This document shows, piece after piece, positions 37,803-48,465 of a stretch of DNA of 64,000 nucleotides (position 1 is its first letter; each line of letters begins with the position of its first letter). The stretch is from Ferranicluibacter rubi (lineage in GTDB: Bacteria; Pseudomonadota; Alphaproteobacteria; Rhizobiales; Rhizobiaceae). A program made the position numbers and the translations under genes. The stretch spans positions 496,001-560,000 of the forward strand of contig NZ_JAANCM010000001.1 in the NCBI RefSeq assembly GCF_011603255.1, given 5' to 3'. The notes under the pieces were generated by a model, which did not search any database, was not told the DNA's origin, and saw nothing but the letters and a program-made list of their open reading frames with translations.

Positions 37803-38408
37803 ATGGCAAAGCGAGTCACCGGCCCCGAAATCGAAAAACTCATCCAGCTTCTGGCAAAGGTGCCGGGGCTCGGGCCGCGCTCGGCGCGCAGGGCCGCACT
37901 GCACTTGGTCAAGAAGAAGGATCAGCTGCTCGGACCGCTCGCCGATGCGATGGTCGAGGCGCACCGGAAGGTCCGGATCTGCTCCTGCTGCGGCAATGTG
38001 GATACGAGCGATCCGTGCAGCGTCTGCACCGACGAGCGGCGCGACCACAGCTGCATCATCGTGGTCGAGGATGTCGCCGACCTCTGGGCGCTGGAGCGCA
38101 CCGGCGCCATGAACACGGCCTATCATGTGCTCGGCGGCACGCTGTCGCCGCTCGATGGCGTCGGGCCTGACGATCTCAACATCCGCGGACTTGTCGACCG
38201 CGTCGTCAAGGGCGAGGTGCGCGAGCTGATCATCGCCGTCAACGCTACCGTCGAGGGCCAGACGACAGCGCACTACATCACCGACCAGCTTGACGGGCTG
38301 GACGTTCGCATCACCCGGCTTGCCCATGGCGTTCCCGTCGGGGGCGAGCTCGATTATCTCGACGACGGTACACTGACCGCGGCTTTGCGGGCGAGAACGG
38401 TTATCTGA
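37803..38408 (+). CDS. recR: Recombination protein RecR
   Basis: A 201-residue recombination mediator that with RecF/RecO loads RecA at gaps. The helix-hairpin-helix ([20 protein letters not shown]), the zinc finger [13 protein letters not shown] plus SVC, and the Toprim start [14 protein letters not shown] are all present. Start at [10 protein letters not shown]. Ends 1 bp before the lytic transglycosylase gene, so both are probably co-transcribed. Confidence 0.97.
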   Translation: MAKRVTGPEIEKLIQLLAKVPGLGPRSARRAALHLVKKKDQLLGPLADAMVEAHRKVRICSCCGNVDTSDPCSVCTDERRDHSCIIVVEDVADLWALERTGAMNTAYHVLGGTLSPLDGVGPDDLNIRGLVDRVVKGEVRELIIAVNATVEGQTTAHYITDQLDGLDVRITRLAHGVPVGGELDYLDDGTLTAALRARTVI

Positions 38409-38409
38409 C

Positions 38410-39663
38410 ATGACATTCCTAAAGCATCTCCGCCGTGCGGCACTCGCCGCCCTCCTCTGCGCTTCCACTGCCATTCCCGCGCTCGCCGCCTCCAAGACCG
38501 AAACCGAAGCCCAGTTCCGCCGCTGGCTGCAGACCGATCTCTGGCCGCAGGCGCAGAAGGGCGGCATTTCCAAAGGCGCATTCGACAAGGCCTTCGCGGA
38601 TGTAAAGCTCGATTGGGACCTGCCGGACCTCGTGCCGCCGGGCTCCAAGCCGCAGGGCGAGCAGAAGCAGAGCCAGGCGGAGTTCGCCTCTCCCGGCGCT
38701 TACTTCTCGGAAAAACGCCTGCAAGGGCTCGCCGCGACCGGCCGCAGCCTTGCCTCGACGCATGCCGCCACGCTGCGGCGGATCGAGAAGACCTATGGCG
38801 TGCCCGGGCCGATCGTGCTGGCGATCTGGGGCCGCGAATCAGGCTTCGGCCGGGCGAAGATCCCGCATCCGGTGCTGGATGTGCTGGCGACGAAAGCCTT
38901 CATGTCGACCCGCGGCGAGCTCTTCACCCGCGAGCTGATCTCCGCCCTGCACATCCTTGAAAGCGGCGACGTTGATGAAGCCGACATGCGCGGCTCCTGG
39001 GCGGGCGCCATGGGCCAGCCGCAGTTCCTACCCTCGAGCTTCCTCTCCTATGCCGTTGATTTCGACGGCGACGGGCGGCGCGATATCTGGAATTCCGTGC
39101 CGGACGTGCTCGGCTCCATCGCGCATTACCTTTCGGAAAAAGGCTGGCAGCGCGGGCGCGACTGGGGCTTCGAGGTGTCGATCCCGCAGAACGTTTCCTG
39201 CGCGCAGGAAGGGCCGGACCTTGCAAAGCCCCTCGGTCAGTGGGCCGCGACCGGCATCACCCGTATCTCCGGCCAGGCATTTCCCCGTAGCGAGGCGAAG
39301 GCCAGCGGCATGATGCTGGTGCCGGCCGGGCGCCATGGGCCGGAATTCCTGGTGACGCCGAATTTCTACGTGATCAAGGAATACAACAATTCCGACCTCT
39401 ACGCCCTCTTCATCGGCAATCTCGCCGACCGGATCGGCGCGAATGGCGGGTCCTTCCAAGGCAGTTGGGGCGATGTCGGCAAGATGCTGCGCTCGGACGT
39501 GCTGACCATGCAGAAGCGGCTGGAAGCACAGGGCTACGACATCGGCAAGGCCGACGGTCTCGCCGGTTACAAGACCCGGCGCTCCCTCGGGCAGTGGCAG
39601 GAGAAGAACGGCCTTGCGGCGACGTGTTTTCCGGATGCGGGGCTGAAAGCAAAACTGCGGTAA
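38410..39663 (+). CDS. Lytic murein transglycosylase, MltB-like (SLT_2 plus peptidoglycan-binding domain)
   Basis: A 417-residue exported enzyme that cleaves peptidoglycan glycan strands to 1,6-anhydro products. The signal peptide ends near ALA-AS. The SLT_2 domain carries the catalytic Glu in WGRESGFG and the MGQPQFLPSSF segment. A PG-binding_1 domain ends the protein (MQKRLEAQGYDIGKADGL). No lipobox, so it is probably soluble in the periplasm. Directly follows recR. Confidence 0.93.
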   Translation: MTFLKHLRRAALAALLCASTAIPALAASKTETEAQFRRWLQTDLWPQAQKGGISKGAFDKAFADVKLDWDLPDLVPPGSKPQGEQKQSQAEFASPGAYFSEKRLQGLAATGRSLASTHAATLRRIEKTYGVPGPIVLAIWGRESGFGRAKIPHPVLDVLATKAFMSTRGELFTRELISALHILESGDVDEADMRGSWAGAMGQPQFLPSSFLSYAVDFDGDGRRDIWNSVPDVLGSIAHYLSEKGWQRGRDWGFEVSIPQNVSCAQEGPDLAKPLGQWAATGITRISGQAFPRSEAKASGMMLVPAGRHGPEFLVTPNFYVIKEYNNSDLYALFIGNLADRIGANGGSFQGSWGDVGKMLRSDVLTMQKRLEAQGYDIGKADGLAGYKTRRSLGQWQEKNGLAATCFPDAGLKAKLR

Positions 39664-39672
39664 ATCACAAGC

Positions 39673-41304
39673 TCAGTGGCCGATATCGACCTGCCGTTTG
39701 AACTGCTCGTATTCGTGCGGCAGGATGGTCTGGCGCTCGATCATCCGGTGCACATAGGGCGCGTTTTCGCCGCGATGGAGCGCGCGGAGCTGCTCGTGGA
39801 TTGCCGCGTCGTCCTGGGTACGCCGCTGGTTGTGGCGAACATATTCGACCCATGTCGGCACATGATAGGTCTCCGTCCAGATCTCCGGCCGCTCCAGATC
39901 GCGCATCAGCGTCCACTGGCCGGCACCGTCGCGAATACGAACGCGACGACGCTCGGTCATGATCGAAAGGAACGCCTCGACGTCGGCTGGATCGATCTCG
40001 TAGTCGATCATCACGACGATCGGCCCGCTTCTCGGCTTCAGGTCGAGCTTCAGCATCGGCTCGGTGAAACTGCCGAGAGGATCGAGGTTGAGCGCCTTGA
40101 ACTCCGGCAAAGCGAAGCGCAGGCCGACGGCCGCCCCGACCAGCATGACGACGGCCGAGGCGACGAGGGCCGTCGAGGGACCGTATTCTTCCGCGGCCAC
40201 ACCCCAGACCCAGCTGCCGAGCGCCATGCCGCCGAAGGTGGTGGTCTGGTAGAGCGACAGCGCCCGGGCAACCACCCATCGCGGCGTGGAAAGCTGCACC
40301 GTTGTGTTGAACAGAGACAGGGCCAGCACCCAGCCGGCACCTGACATGAGCATCGCCAAGCCCGTTATGATCTCCGACCGGCTGAGCGCAGCCATGACCG
40401 CGGACAGGGCAAAGCCGAGGAAGGCGATGCGCACGACCGCTTCGCCGGCCAGACGCTCGCGCAGCCGGGCGCTGAGCAGCGCGCCGCCGATCGCACCGAT
40501 GCCGAAGGCGCCGAGCAGGACACCATAGGTCAGGGGCCCGCCCGCCACTAGATCGCGCGCGACCAGCGGCAGAAGGGCAAGGATGGCGCTGGCGGAGAGG
40601 CCGAAGAGAAAGCCGCGCAGCATGACCTTGAGGATGTTCGGCGACATCGCGACATAGCGCAGGCCCGCCCCGACCGCACGCGCCAGCGGCTCGCGTGGCA
40701 GCGCGTTCAGCGCCGGCGTCCGTTTCCAGCGCAGCAATGCGGTGATGAGCGCGAAATAGGTGAGCGTGTTCACCGCGAAAGCCGCAGCCGCACCCGCCGC
40801 CGCGACGATGACGCCGCCGATGGCCGGGCCGACGCTGCGCGTCATGTTGAAGCCCATGCTGTTCAGCGACACGGCGCCCGGCAGATCCTCGCGTGGAACC
40901 ATGTCGCCGACGGAGGCCTGCCAGGCCGGGTTGTTCAGCGCCGTTCCGCAGCCGATGAGAAAGGTGAACATCAGGAGCAGCCAGGGCGTGATCAGCCCGA
41001 ACCAGGCGAACGCCGTCAGCAGCGCGGACACGGTGAGCATGAAGAACTGCGCGACCAGCATGATCCGCCGCCGGTCGAAACTGTCGGCCAGCGCGCCGGA
41101 GATCAGCGAAAACAGCATGATGGGCAACGTCACCGATGCCTGCACCAGAGCGACCATGTTCACCGAGGTCGAGATCGAGGTCATCATCCACGCCGCACCG
41201 ACGGACTGGATGAGGCCACCGAAATTGGAGGCAAGGCTTGCGATCCAGATGATGCGGAAGGTATCGTGTCTGAAGGGTGCCAAAGGCGATGATCGATCTG
41301 GCAC
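39673..41304 (-). CDS. MFS transporter with C-terminal monooxygenase-like domain
   Basis: A 543-residue protein. Residues 1-400 form an MFS permease of the EntS-like group with about 11-12 helices (GALADSFDRRR in the 2-3 loop, GALLSARLRERL later). The remaining 140 residues are soluble (IVVMIDYEIDPADVEAFL and RRRVRIRDGAGQWTLMRD), resembling an antibiotic-biosynthesis-monooxygenase/dimeric barrel fold. Start chosen at GTG 41304, six bases after GGAG. Upstream ATGs lie in sequence without coding character. Substrate unknown; a siderophore or drug is plausible. Confidence 0.85.
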   Translation of the reverse strand: MPDRSSPLAPFRHDTFRIIWIASLASNFGGLIQSVGAAWMMTSISTSVNMVALVQASVTLPIMLFSLISGALADSFDRRRIMLVAQFFMLTVSALLTAFAWFGLITPWLLLMFTFLIGCGTALNNPAWQASVGDMVPREDLPGAVSLNSMGFNMTRSVGPAIGGVIVAAAGAAAAFAVNTLTYFALITALLRWKRTPALNALPREPLARAVGAGLRYVAMSPNILKVMLRGFLFGLSASAILALLPLVARDLVAGGPLTYGVLLGAFGIGAIGGALLSARLRERLAGEAVVRIAFLGFALSAVMAALSRSEIITGLAMLMSGAGWVLALSLFNTTVQLSTPRWVVARALSLYQTTTFGGMALGSWVWGVAAEEYGPSTALVASAVVMLVGAAVGLRFALPEFKALNLDPLGSFTEPMLKLDLKPRSGPIVVMIDYEIDPADVEAFLSIMTERRRVRIRDGAGQWTLMRDLERPEIWTETYHVPTWVEYVRHNQRRTQDDAAIHEQLRALHRGENAPYVHRMIERQTILPHEYEQFKRQVDIGH

Positions 41305-41481
41305 GGCAGTCTCCTTCTTCACGCACACGGCCCTCGCGCACCAAACGGCGGAATGACCGCAACGCAGGAAAGGCATCGTCAGGCTGTCTGAGGTCCTCGA
41401 GTGCAATGTAGCCCGGTGGTCCCGCGTGGCAACCCGCCGCGACAGGCGAAATTCGCCGTGGAGTACCCATCGGCGCGACGC

Positions 41482-41510
41482 TTGCAATTGCGGCCGATGC
41501 GGCGTATATG
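41482..41510 (+). promoter_or_regulatory. Candidate sigma-70 promoter of the rimP-nusA-infB operon
   Basis: TTGCAA (41482-41487), a 17-bp spacer and TATATG (41505-41510). Expected start of transcription is near 41517, leaving a leader of about 90 nt before rimP that contains a terminator-like hairpin. Assigned by eye. Confidence 0.5.
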
Positions 41511-41538
41511 ACGCTCAAATTCTTGATCGGTTGATGAA

Positions 41539-41568
41539 GAGTGGGCCCGCAAGGACCCGCTCTTTTTT
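41539..41568 (+). terminator. Terminator-like hairpin in the rimP leader
   Basis: Stem GAGTGGG/CCCGCTC (41539-41545/41556-41562, one G-U pair) with a ten-base loop, followed by six Ts (41563-41568). It sits between the candidate promoter and the rimP start, so it may attenuate the operon rather than end an upstream gene; no plus-strand gene lies immediately upstream. Similar rimP leader RNAs ending in a terminator are known in other proteobacteria. MFS is on the opposite strand. Confidence 0.65.
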
Positions 41569-41608
41569 ATTACCATCATGACAGAACATGCATGACGGGA
41601 GACATCGC

Positions 41609-42244
41609 TTGTCCGACATCGACACGGCAGACATCCAGCAGGAACCGCGCCTGATCACCGAGACCGGGATCGATCGCCGCGTTGCCGACATTATCGAACC
41701 CGTGCTGATGCCCATGGGCTACCAGCTGGTGCGCGTGCGGCTTTCGGCCCAGAACGGTGCGACGCTGCAGATCATGGCCGAGCGGACCGACGGCACGATG
41801 ACGGTCGAAGACTGCGAAGCGGTTTCCTCTGCGATCTCGCCGGTTCTCGACGTGGACGATCCGATCGGCAAGGCGTATCATCTCGAAGTGTCTTCGCCGG
41901 GTATCGACCGGCCGATGGTGCGCAAGGGCGATTTCGTCCGCTGGATCGGCCATCTCGTCAAGTTCGAGACCTCGGTCCTCGTGGAAAACCGCAAGCGATT
42001 CCGCGGCGTCATCCTCGGTGCGGATGCGGACGGATTCACCATCGAGCGCGACCAGGCGGGTCCGGACGAAGCGCCGACGGTGGTCGTGCCTTTCTCGGCG
42101 CTTGCCGAAGCCAAGCTGATCCTGACGGACGAGCTGATCCGCGACGCGCTGACGGCCGACAAGAAGGCCAAGGCCGCACGCGAGGCGGCAAACGAGAATT
42201 TCGAAGAGCTCGAAGGCAACGACGAGACCCCTTCGCAGGAATGA
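41609..42244 (+). CDS. rimP: Ribosome maturation factor RimP
   Basis: A 211-residue protein needed for 30S subunit maturation. The sequence shows [18 protein letters not shown], the [13 protein letters not shown] signature and the C-terminal SH3-like part. Two starts compete: ATG at 41588 without any ribosome site, and TTG at 41609 with GGAG seven bases upstream. The TTG gives a start like that of homologous rhizobial proteins and was chosen. First gene of rimP-nusA-ylxR-infB. Confidence 0.93.
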   Translation: MSDIDTADIQQEPRLITETGIDRRVADIIEPVLMPMGYQLVRVRLSAQNGATLQIMAERTDGTMTVEDCEAVSSAISPVLDVDDPIGKAYHLEVSSPGIDRPMVRKGDFVRWIGHLVKFETSVLVENRKRFRGVILGADADGFTIERDQAGPDEAPTVVVPFSALAEAKLILTDELIRDALTADKKAKAAREAANENFEELEGNDETPSQE

Positions 42245-42326
42245 CACGCGCCCGGCCGGCGCTTCTCCTCTGGAGCGTGGCCTGAGAGGCACCACCCGGA
42301 CTATTCGACCTACGGAGACCTACCCC

Positions 42327-43949
42327 ATGGCAGTCAGTGCTAACCGGCTCGAACTTCTGCAGATCGCGGATGCCGTCGCGCGCGAAAAGGTGATCGACCG
42401 CGAAATCGTGCTGGCCGCCATGGCCGACGCGATCCAGAAAGCGGCGCGCTCGCGCTACGGCTCGGAAAGCAACATCCGCGCCGACATCAATTCCAAGACC
42501 GGCGAGATTCGCCTGCAGCGTCTCCTGGAAGTGGTCGAGGTTGCTGAAGACTACGGCACGCAGATCCCGCTGGAACTGGCGCGCGACCGCAACCCGGACG
42601 CCAAGCTCGGCGACTTCATCGCCGATCCGCTGCCGCCGATGGATTTCGGCCGTATCGCCGCACAGTCCGCCAAGCAGGTCATCGTCCAGAAGGTTCGCGA
42701 AGCCGAGCGTGACCGCCAGTTCGACGAATACAAGGATCGCATCGGCGAGATCGTCAACGGCACGGTCAAGCGTGTCGAATACGGCAACGTCATCGTGGAT
42801 CTCGGCCGCGGCGAAGGCATCATCCGCCGTGACGAGATGATCCCGCGGGAAAACATGCGCTACGGCGACCGCGTCCGCTCCTACGTCTACGACGTGCGCC
42901 GCGAACAGCGCGGTCCGCAGATCTTCCTGTCGCGTACGCATCCGCAGTTCATGGTCAAGCTCTTCACCATGGAAGTGCCCGAAATCTACGACGGCATCAT
43001 CCAGATCCGCTCGGTTGCCCGTGATCCGGGTTCGCGCGCCAAGATCGCCGTCATCTCCAACGATTCGTCGATCGATCCGGTCGGCGCTTGCGTCGGTATG
43101 CGCGGTTCGCGCGTCCAGGCCGTCGTCGGCGAGCTTCAGGGCGAGAAGATCGACATCATTCCGTGGAGCCAGGACCCGGCATCCTTCATCGTCAACGCCC
43201 TGCAGCCGGCCGAAGTGTCCAAGGTCGTTCTCGATGAAGACGCAGAGCGCATCGAAGTCGTCGTGCCTGACGAGCAGCTGTCGCTCGCCATCGGCCGTCG
43301 CGGCCAGAACGTCCGTCTCGCATCGCAGCTGACCGGCTGGGACATCGACATCATGACGGAAGCCGAAGAGTCCGAGCGCCGCCAGAAGGAATTCAACGAG
43401 CGTACGAACCTCTTCATGGAATCGCTCGACGTGGACGAAATGGTCGGCCAGGTCCTGGCGTCCGAAGGCTTCGCACAGGTCGAGGAACTCGCCTATGCCG
43501 AGCTCGACGAGATCGCCTCGATCGAAGGCTTCGACGAGGAGACCGCCAGCGAGATCCAGACCCGCGCCCGCGAATATCTCGACAAGCTCGAAGCCGAGAT
43601 GGACGAGAAGCGCAAGGCGCTCGGCGTCGGTGACGAGCTGCGCACGATCAACGGCATGACCGGTCAGATGCTCGTGGCACTCGGCCAGGACGGCATCAAG
43701 ACGATGGAAGACTTCGCAGGCTGCGCCGCCGACGACCTCGTCGGCTGGTCGGAGCGCAAGGACGGCGAGACCAAGCGTTTCGAAGGCCTGTTCTCCAAGC
43801 TGGAAGTTTCGCGTACGGAAGCGGAAACCATGATCCTTCAAGCACGCCTGGCTGCGGGCTGGATTACGGAAGAAGACCTTGCACGCGAGACCGAGGCACT
43901 CCAAATAGTGGAAGAGAGTGAGGAGGACGAGGCGGAAGCCGCGTCCTGA
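42327..43949 (+). CDS. nusA: Transcription termination/antitermination factor NusA
   Basis: A 540-residue RNA-polymerase-binding factor. N-terminal domain ([14 protein letters not shown]), S1 domain ([20 protein letters not shown]), KH1 ([11 protein letters not shown] with [14 protein letters not shown]) and KH2 ([14 protein letters not shown]) follow in order, then two acidic repeat regions and a C-terminal tail. Full length for alphaproteobacteria. Spacing to rimP is 82 bp and to ylxR 6 bp. Confidence 0.97.
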   Translation: MAVSANRLELLQIADAVAREKVIDREIVLAAMADAIQKAARSRYGSESNIRADINSKTGEIRLQRLLEVVEVAEDYGTQIPLELARDRNPDAKLGDFIADPLPPMDFGRIAAQSAKQVIVQKVREAERDRQFDEYKDRIGEIVNGTVKRVEYGNVIVDLGRGEGIIRRDEMIPRENMRYGDRVRSYVYDVRREQRGPQIFLSRTHPQFMVKLFTMEVPEIYDGIIQIRSVARDPGSRAKIAVISNDSSIDPVGACVGMRGSRVQAVVGELQGEKIDIIPWSQDPASFIVNALQPAEVSKVVLDEDAERIEVVVPDEQLSLAIGRRGQNVRLASQLTGWDIDIMTEAEESERRQKEFNERTNLFMESLDVDEMVGQVLASEGFAQVEELAYAELDEIASIEGFDEETASEIQTRAREYLDKLEAEMDEKRKALGVGDELRTINGMTGQMLVALGQDGIKTMEDFAGCAADDLVGWSERKDGETKRFEGLFSKLEVSRTEAETMILQARLAAGWITEEDLARETEALQIVEESEEDEAEAAS

Positions 43950-43955
43950 TCCCTC

Positions 43956-44669
43956 ATGAATTCCGTGACCAACCAGCCAGACATGGCACCGGACGATGTA
44001 AACGTCCCCGCAGAGGATGACGACTTGCCGCTCAACGGGCGCATGTGCATCGTCACCCGCGCAAGCGGTCCGGCCGATGACGGCCTGATCCGCTTCGTCG
44101 CGGGGCCGGACGGCCGGGTGGTTGCAGACCTGAAACGCCAGCTGCCGGGACGCGGCTGCTGGGTCACCGCCGAACGGGCGGTTCTGGAAACGGCGATCAA
44201 GCGCAAGCTTTTTGCGCGGGCGCTGAAGACGGCGGAGGCCAAGCCCGGCCCCGAGCTTCTGGACGAGGTCGACAGGCTTCTGGTCCAGCAACTGATCGGC
44301 ATGATGAACATGGCGCGCAAGGCCGCGCAGTTCATCACCGGGGCTTCGAAGGTGGAACAGGCGGTTCGCGGAATGGCGGCCATCGCCACGTTCCACGCTT
44401 CGACGGCCGCACCCGACGGTGTGCGGAAAATAGACCAGGCGCGCAAGGCCATGAGCTTTGTCGCCGATGACGGCGAGCAGATACCAACCTTCCGCTTCTT
44501 CACCGGAGAGGAATTGGATACGCTGCTCGGAAGTAATTCTTTTATCCATGCCGCAGCGCTTGCAGGGCAGGCGGGTGAGGGTGTAGTGAAGCGCGCAAAC
44601 ATGCTGGAAAGATACCGGGGCGAAATGTCCCCCCGTGCCTTCGGCGACGCTTCCCAGCCGACATTATGA
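43956..44669 (+). CDS. YlxR-like RNA-binding protein fused to an L7Ae-like domain
   Basis: A 237-residue protein. The N-terminal DUF448 (YlxR) domain contains RMCIVTR and LPGRGCWV. After residue 100 an L7Ae/ribosomal-protein-like domain follows (LVQQLIGMMNMARKAAQFITGASKVEQAV). This two-domain form is usual in alphaproteobacteria. It sits between nusA and infB and probably binds RNA or ribosomal components; precise function unknown. Ends 106 bp before infB. Confidence 0.9.
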   Translation: MNSVTNQPDMAPDDVNVPAEDDDLPLNGRMCIVTRASGPADDGLIRFVAGPDGRVVADLKRQLPGRGCWVTAERAVLETAIKRKLFARALKTAEAKPGPELLDEVDRLLVQQLIGMMNMARKAAQFITGASKVEQAVRGMAAIATFHASTAAPDGVRKIDQARKAMSFVADDGEQIPTFRFFTGEELDTLLGSNSFIHAAALAGQAGEGVVKRANMLERYRGEMSPRAFGDASQPTL

Positions 44670-44775
44670 CGCGGGACACCGGCCACGGCCGTGACGACCG
44701 CAATACGGTAAGACGACAATCGAACGACGGGGTCTGGTGATACGCATCCGGCTTCGATCTTAGGAACGGAACGGA

Positions 44776-47442
44776 ATGACCGATAACAACGACGACAAGA
44801 CCCTGAGCGGAGCCGGCAAGAAGACTCTGACGCTGCGCCCCTCCGGCGTGAGCCAGGGCACAGTCCGCCAGGACATGGGCCGCGGCCGCACGAAGGCTGT
44901 CGTGGTCGAAACCCGCAAACGCCGCCCCACTCGGCCCGAAGACGAGAAGCCGGTCGCTCCGATCGCCTCGGTTGCGGCTCCCGTGCGTGCGCCGCAGCCG
45001 CGCCCGCCAGAAACACGCCCCATGCAGCAGACCACGGTTCGCCCGCAGCCCCAGGCTCCGCGGCCCGATCCGGCACGTCCGCGCACAGGCGTCGTCCTGA
45101 ACCAGCTGTCGGCCGGTGAAATCGATGCGCGCCGCCGCGCCCTCGCCGAAGCCCAGATCCGCGATGCCGAGGAAGCCAAGGCACGCGTCATCGCTGAAGA
45201 GAAGCGAAAGATCGAAGAAGCCGAGCGCCTGAAGCGCGAAGCCGAAGAAGCCGCCCGCCGCGAGGCGGAAGAGGCTGCCCGTCCTGCCGCAGAGCGCGAA
45301 GCCGAGAAGGTCGCGCTTGCCGCTGCCGCCGAGGCCGAAAAGGTTGCTGCTGCCGCAGCCGCTGCTGCTCCCCCCGTCGTCGAGCGCCCCGCCCCCGTCA
45401 TCACGACGGATGCGAATGGCGTGCGCACGCGCCGCACCAATGAAGCCGAGGACACGCGCCCTGCCCGTCCCGGCGCCGTGCCGGTTCGCGGCAAGCCGGT
45501 TCGCCCCGAGCCTGCCAAGGCTCCGGCGCGTCCGAAGACCGAAGAAGAACGCCGCAAGGGCAAGCTGACGCTGACAGCAGCGCTCGACGACGACGGCAAT
45601 GCCCGTGGCCGCTCGCTCGCCGCCATGCGTCGCCGGCAGGAGAAGTTCCGCCGCAGCCAGATGCAGGAAACGCGCGAAAAGGTCATGCGCGAAGTCGTTC
45701 TGCCGGAAACCATCACCATTCAGGAACTGTCGCAGCGCATGTCCGAACGTGCCGTCGACGTCATCAAGTACCTGATGAAGGACGGCCAGATGATGAAGCC
45801 CGGCGACGTCATCGACGCCGACCTGGCCGAGATCATCGCTGCCGAATTCGGCCACACGGTCAAGCGCGTATCGGAATCCGACGTTGAAGAAGGCATCTTC
45901 AACCAGGCCGACGATGCTGGTGAGATGGTGTCGCGTCCTCCGGTCGTGACCATCATGGGCCACGTCGACCACGGCAAGACCTCGCTGCTCGACGCCATCC
46001 GCCAGACGAGCGTCGTCTCGGGCGAAGCCGGCGGCATCACGCAGCACATCGGTGCCTATCAGGTCGAGAAGAACGGCCAGAAGATCACCTTCATCGACAC
46101 GCCCGGCCACGCCGCCTTTACGGCCATGCGTGCCCGTGGTGCGCAGGCCACCGACATCGCGATCCTCGTGGTTGCGGCCGACGACAGCGTCATGCCGCAG
46201 ACGATCGAGTCGATCAGCCACGCAAAGGCTGCCAACGTTCCGATCATCGTTGCGATCAACAAGATCGACAAGCACGAAGCCAACCCGGAGAAGGTGCGCC
46301 AGCAGCTTCTGCAGCACGAAGTGTTCGTGGAATCGCTCGGCGGTGAAGTTCTCGACGTCGAAGTGTCGGCCAAGAACAAGCTCAACCTCGACAAGCTGCT
46401 TGAGGCGATCCTGCTGCAGGCCGAAATCCTCGACCTCAAGGCCGATCCGAGCCGGACGGCCGAAGGTATCGTCATCGAAGCCCAGCTCGACCGCGGTCGT
46501 GGCTCGGTTGCGACCGTCCTCGTCCAGAAGGGCACGCTGAAGCCTGGCCAGATCATCGTTGCCGGCGACCAGTGGGGCCGCGTGCGCGCGCTCGTCACCG
46601 ACAAGGGCGACCATGTCAAGGAAGCTGGCCCGGCGACCCCTGTCGAAGTCCTCGGCCTGTCGGGAACACCCGCTGCCGGCGATCGCTTCGCCGTCGTCGA
46701 GAACGAAGGACGCGCCCGCGAGATCTCCGAGTATCGCCAGCGCCTGACGCGCGACAAGGCGGTTGCCCGCCAGTCCGGCCAGCGCGGTTCGCTCGAACAG
46801 ATGATGAGCAAGCTGCAGAACACCGGGTTCAAGGAGTTCCCGCTGGTCATCAAGGGCGACGTGCAGGGTTCGGTCGAAGCCATCATCGGTGCGCTCGATC
46901 GTCTCGGCACCGACGAGGTTCGTGCCCGCATCGTTCATTCGGGGGCCGGTGCGATCACCGAGTCCGATATCGCGCTGGCGGAATCGTCGGATGCGGCGAT
47001 CATCGGCTTCAACGTTCGTGCCAACGTCCAGGCACGCCAGGCGTCCGAGCGTTCGGGCATCGAGATCCGCTACTACAACATCATCTACGACTTGGTGGAT
47101 GACGTGAAGGCAGCGATGTCGGGCCTGCTCTCGCCGGAGCGTCGCGAGACCTTCCTCGGCAACGCCGAAATCCTGGAAGTGTTCAACATCACCAAGACCG
47201 GCAAGGTCGCGGGTTGCCGCGTGGTCGAAGGCAAGGTCGAGCGTGGTGCGGGCGTCCGCCTGCTGCGCGACAACGTCGTCATCCACGAAGGCAAGCTCAA
47301 GACCCTCAAGCGCTTCAAGGACGAAGTCTCCGAAGTGCCGGTCGGTCAGGAATGCGGTATGGCCTTCGAGAACTACGAAGACATCCGTTCCGGCGACACG
47401 ATCGAGTGCTTCCGCGTGGAGCACATCACCCGCACGCTGTAA
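44776..47442 (+). CDS. infB: Translation initiation factor IF-2
   Basis: An 888-residue GTPase that places fMet-tRNA on the 30S subunit. The first 300 residues are a charged, Ala/Glu/Arg-rich extension with coiled-coil character ([20 protein letters not shown]). The G domain shows GHVDHGKTS (G1), DTPGHAAF (G3) and NKIDK (G4). C-terminal barrel domains end in [12 protein letters not shown]. Last gene of the operon here: a terminator follows and rbfA, its usual neighbour, is absent. Confidence 0.97.
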   Translation: MTDNNDDKTLSGAGKKTLTLRPSGVSQGTVRQDMGRGRTKAVVVETRKRRPTRPEDEKPVAPIASVAAPVRAPQPRPPETRPMQQTTVRPQPQAPRPDPARPRTGVVLNQLSAGEIDARRRALAEAQIRDAEEAKARVIAEEKRKIEEAERLKREAEEAARREAEEAARPAAEREAEKVALAAAAEAEKVAAAAAAAAPPVVERPAPVITTDANGVRTRRTNEAEDTRPARPGAVPVRGKPVRPEPAKAPARPKTEEERRKGKLTLTAALDDDGNARGRSLAAMRRRQEKFRRSQMQETREKVMREVVLPETITIQELSQRMSERAVDVIKYLMKDGQMMKPGDVIDADLAEIIAAEFGHTVKRVSESDVEEGIFNQADDAGEMVSRPPVVTIMGHVDHGKTSLLDAIRQTSVVSGEAGGITQHIGAYQVEKNGQKITFIDTPGHAAFTAMRARGAQATDIAILVVAADDSVMPQTIESISHAKAANVPIIVAINKIDKHEANPEKVRQQLLQHEVFVESLGGEVLDVEVSAKNKLNLDKLLEAILLQAEILDLKADPSRTAEGIVIEAQLDRGRGSVATVLVQKGTLKPGQIIVAGDQWGRVRALVTDKGDHVKEAGPATPVEVLGLSGTPAAGDRFAVVENEGRAREISEYRQRLTRDKAVARQSGQRGSLEQMMSKLQNTGFKEFPLVIKGDVQGSVEAIIGALDRLGTDEVRARIVHSGAGAITESDIALAESSDAAIIGFNVRANVQARQASERSGIEIRYYNIIYDLVDDVKAAMSGLLSPERRETFLGNAEILEVFNITKTGKVAGCRVVEGKVERGAGVRLLRDNVVIHEGKLKTLKRFKDEVSEVPVGQECGMAFENYEDIRSGDTIECFRVEHITRTL

Positions 47443-47466
47443 GGCGACGGTGGATCAAAGGTTTGA

Positions 47467-47492
47467 AAATGGCGGCTTCGGCCGCCATTTTT
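47467..47492. terminator. Bidirectional terminator after infB
   Basis: 10-bp stem AAATGGCGGC/GCCGCCATTT with a stable TTCG tetraloop and flanking T-run (A-run on the other strand). 24 bp after the infB stop and 14 bp from the stop of the convergent DoxX gene. Confidence 0.88.
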
Positions 47493-47505
47493 GTGTCTGG
47501 TCGAC

Positions 47506-47955
47506 TCAGATCTGGCGACCTAGCTTCGCATCCACCGACTGCGCATTCGAGCCGCGCACGGCGAAGTAGAGGAAGATCGCTGCCCACAGGATCGACTTCT
47601 CGGCGCCGGCCAGCCCCTCGGCCTTGACGATGCCGTGGAAGTAGACGGTGACCAGAAGCACGATCATCGAGGCAAAGGCCGCAGGCCGCGTGAACAGGCC
47701 GATGGCAACGAGAATGCCGCCGAAGAACTCGGTGGCGGCCAGCAGCGGCGACCAGAAGACGCCGGGATAGAAGCCCAAACCCTCGACCATGCCGACGGCA
47801 CCGAAGGGGTTGGTGATCTTGCCGAAGCCGTGGGTGACGAGAAGAACGCCTGCAACGACGCGCAGGACGGTTTCCGCCGTCGTATCGAACGGGCGATAGA
47901 GGCGCTGGAGGGCCGGGAAGATCGGCCGCGGGCGGCCGGTAACGATATCGGTCAT
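47506..47955 (-). CDS. DoxX family membrane protein
   Basis: A 149-residue, four-helix membrane protein. Typical DoxX features: ETVLRVVAGVLLVTHGFGKI with the conserved His-Gly, FFGGILVAIGLFTRPAAFA and a final helix. Members are linked to thiol/redox systems in other bacteria, but the role here is open. Start at MTDIVTGRP with AGGAG nine bases upstream. Convergent with infB. Confidence 0.88.
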   Translation of the reverse strand: MTDIVTGRPRPIFPALQRLYRPFDTTAETVLRVVAGVLLVTHGFGKITNPFGAVGMVEGLGFYPGVFWSPLLAATEFFGGILVAIGLFTRPAAFASMIVLLVTVYFHGIVKAEGLAGAEKSILWAAIFLYFAVRGSNAQSVDAKLGRQI

Positions 47956-48174
47956 GAGGAATGACTCCTGGGTTCGGGGCAAAAGCGTTGCCCTCCCCGT
48001 CTTCCCGCAGTTGCCCGCCATCGCAAGACGATCCGTCAAAAAACATGAGGCTTTTCGTTAACATTTACGTGAAAGCTCCCATGAGAAACGAAACCGGCGG
48101 CCCGCGAACCGTTTCGGTGTCGTCGAGAATGCAGTAAGCCTCATCCGCAACCGTCACGCCGAAGGAGCAGGGCC

Positions 48175-48465
48175 ATGAGCCAGGAAAAACCCCGTGTCAG
48201 CATTCTCTATTGCACGCAGTGCAACTGGCTTCTGCGCTCCGGCTGGATGGCGCAGGAGTTGCTGCAGACCTTCCCGGACGCTCTTGGCGAAGTCGCGCTA
48301 ATCCCGGGAACGGGCGGCAATTTCGAGATCCGCGTCGATGAGACGCTGATCTGGGAGCGCAAGCGCGATGGCGGCTTTCCCGGCCCGAAGGAGCTGAAGC
48401 AGCGGGTTCGGGACATCATCGCGCCCGAGCGCGATCTCGGACATACGGATCGGCCCGCCTCTTGA
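48175..48465 (+). CDS. SelT/SelW/SelH (Rdx) family selenoprotein-like protein
   Basis: A 96-residue thioredoxin-like protein with the CxxC pair in YCTQCNWLLRS near residue 13, followed by PGTGGNFEIRVDETLIW and GGFPGPKELKQRVRD. These are Cys homologues of eukaryotic selenoprotein W. Probably a thiol redox protein. Its stop overlaps the TTG start of the next gene by 4 bp. Confidence 0.9.
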   Translation: MSQEKPRVSILYCTQCNWLLRSGWMAQELLQTFPDALGEVALIPGTGGNFEIRVDETLIWERKRDGGFPGPKELKQRVRDIIAPERDLGHTDRPAS

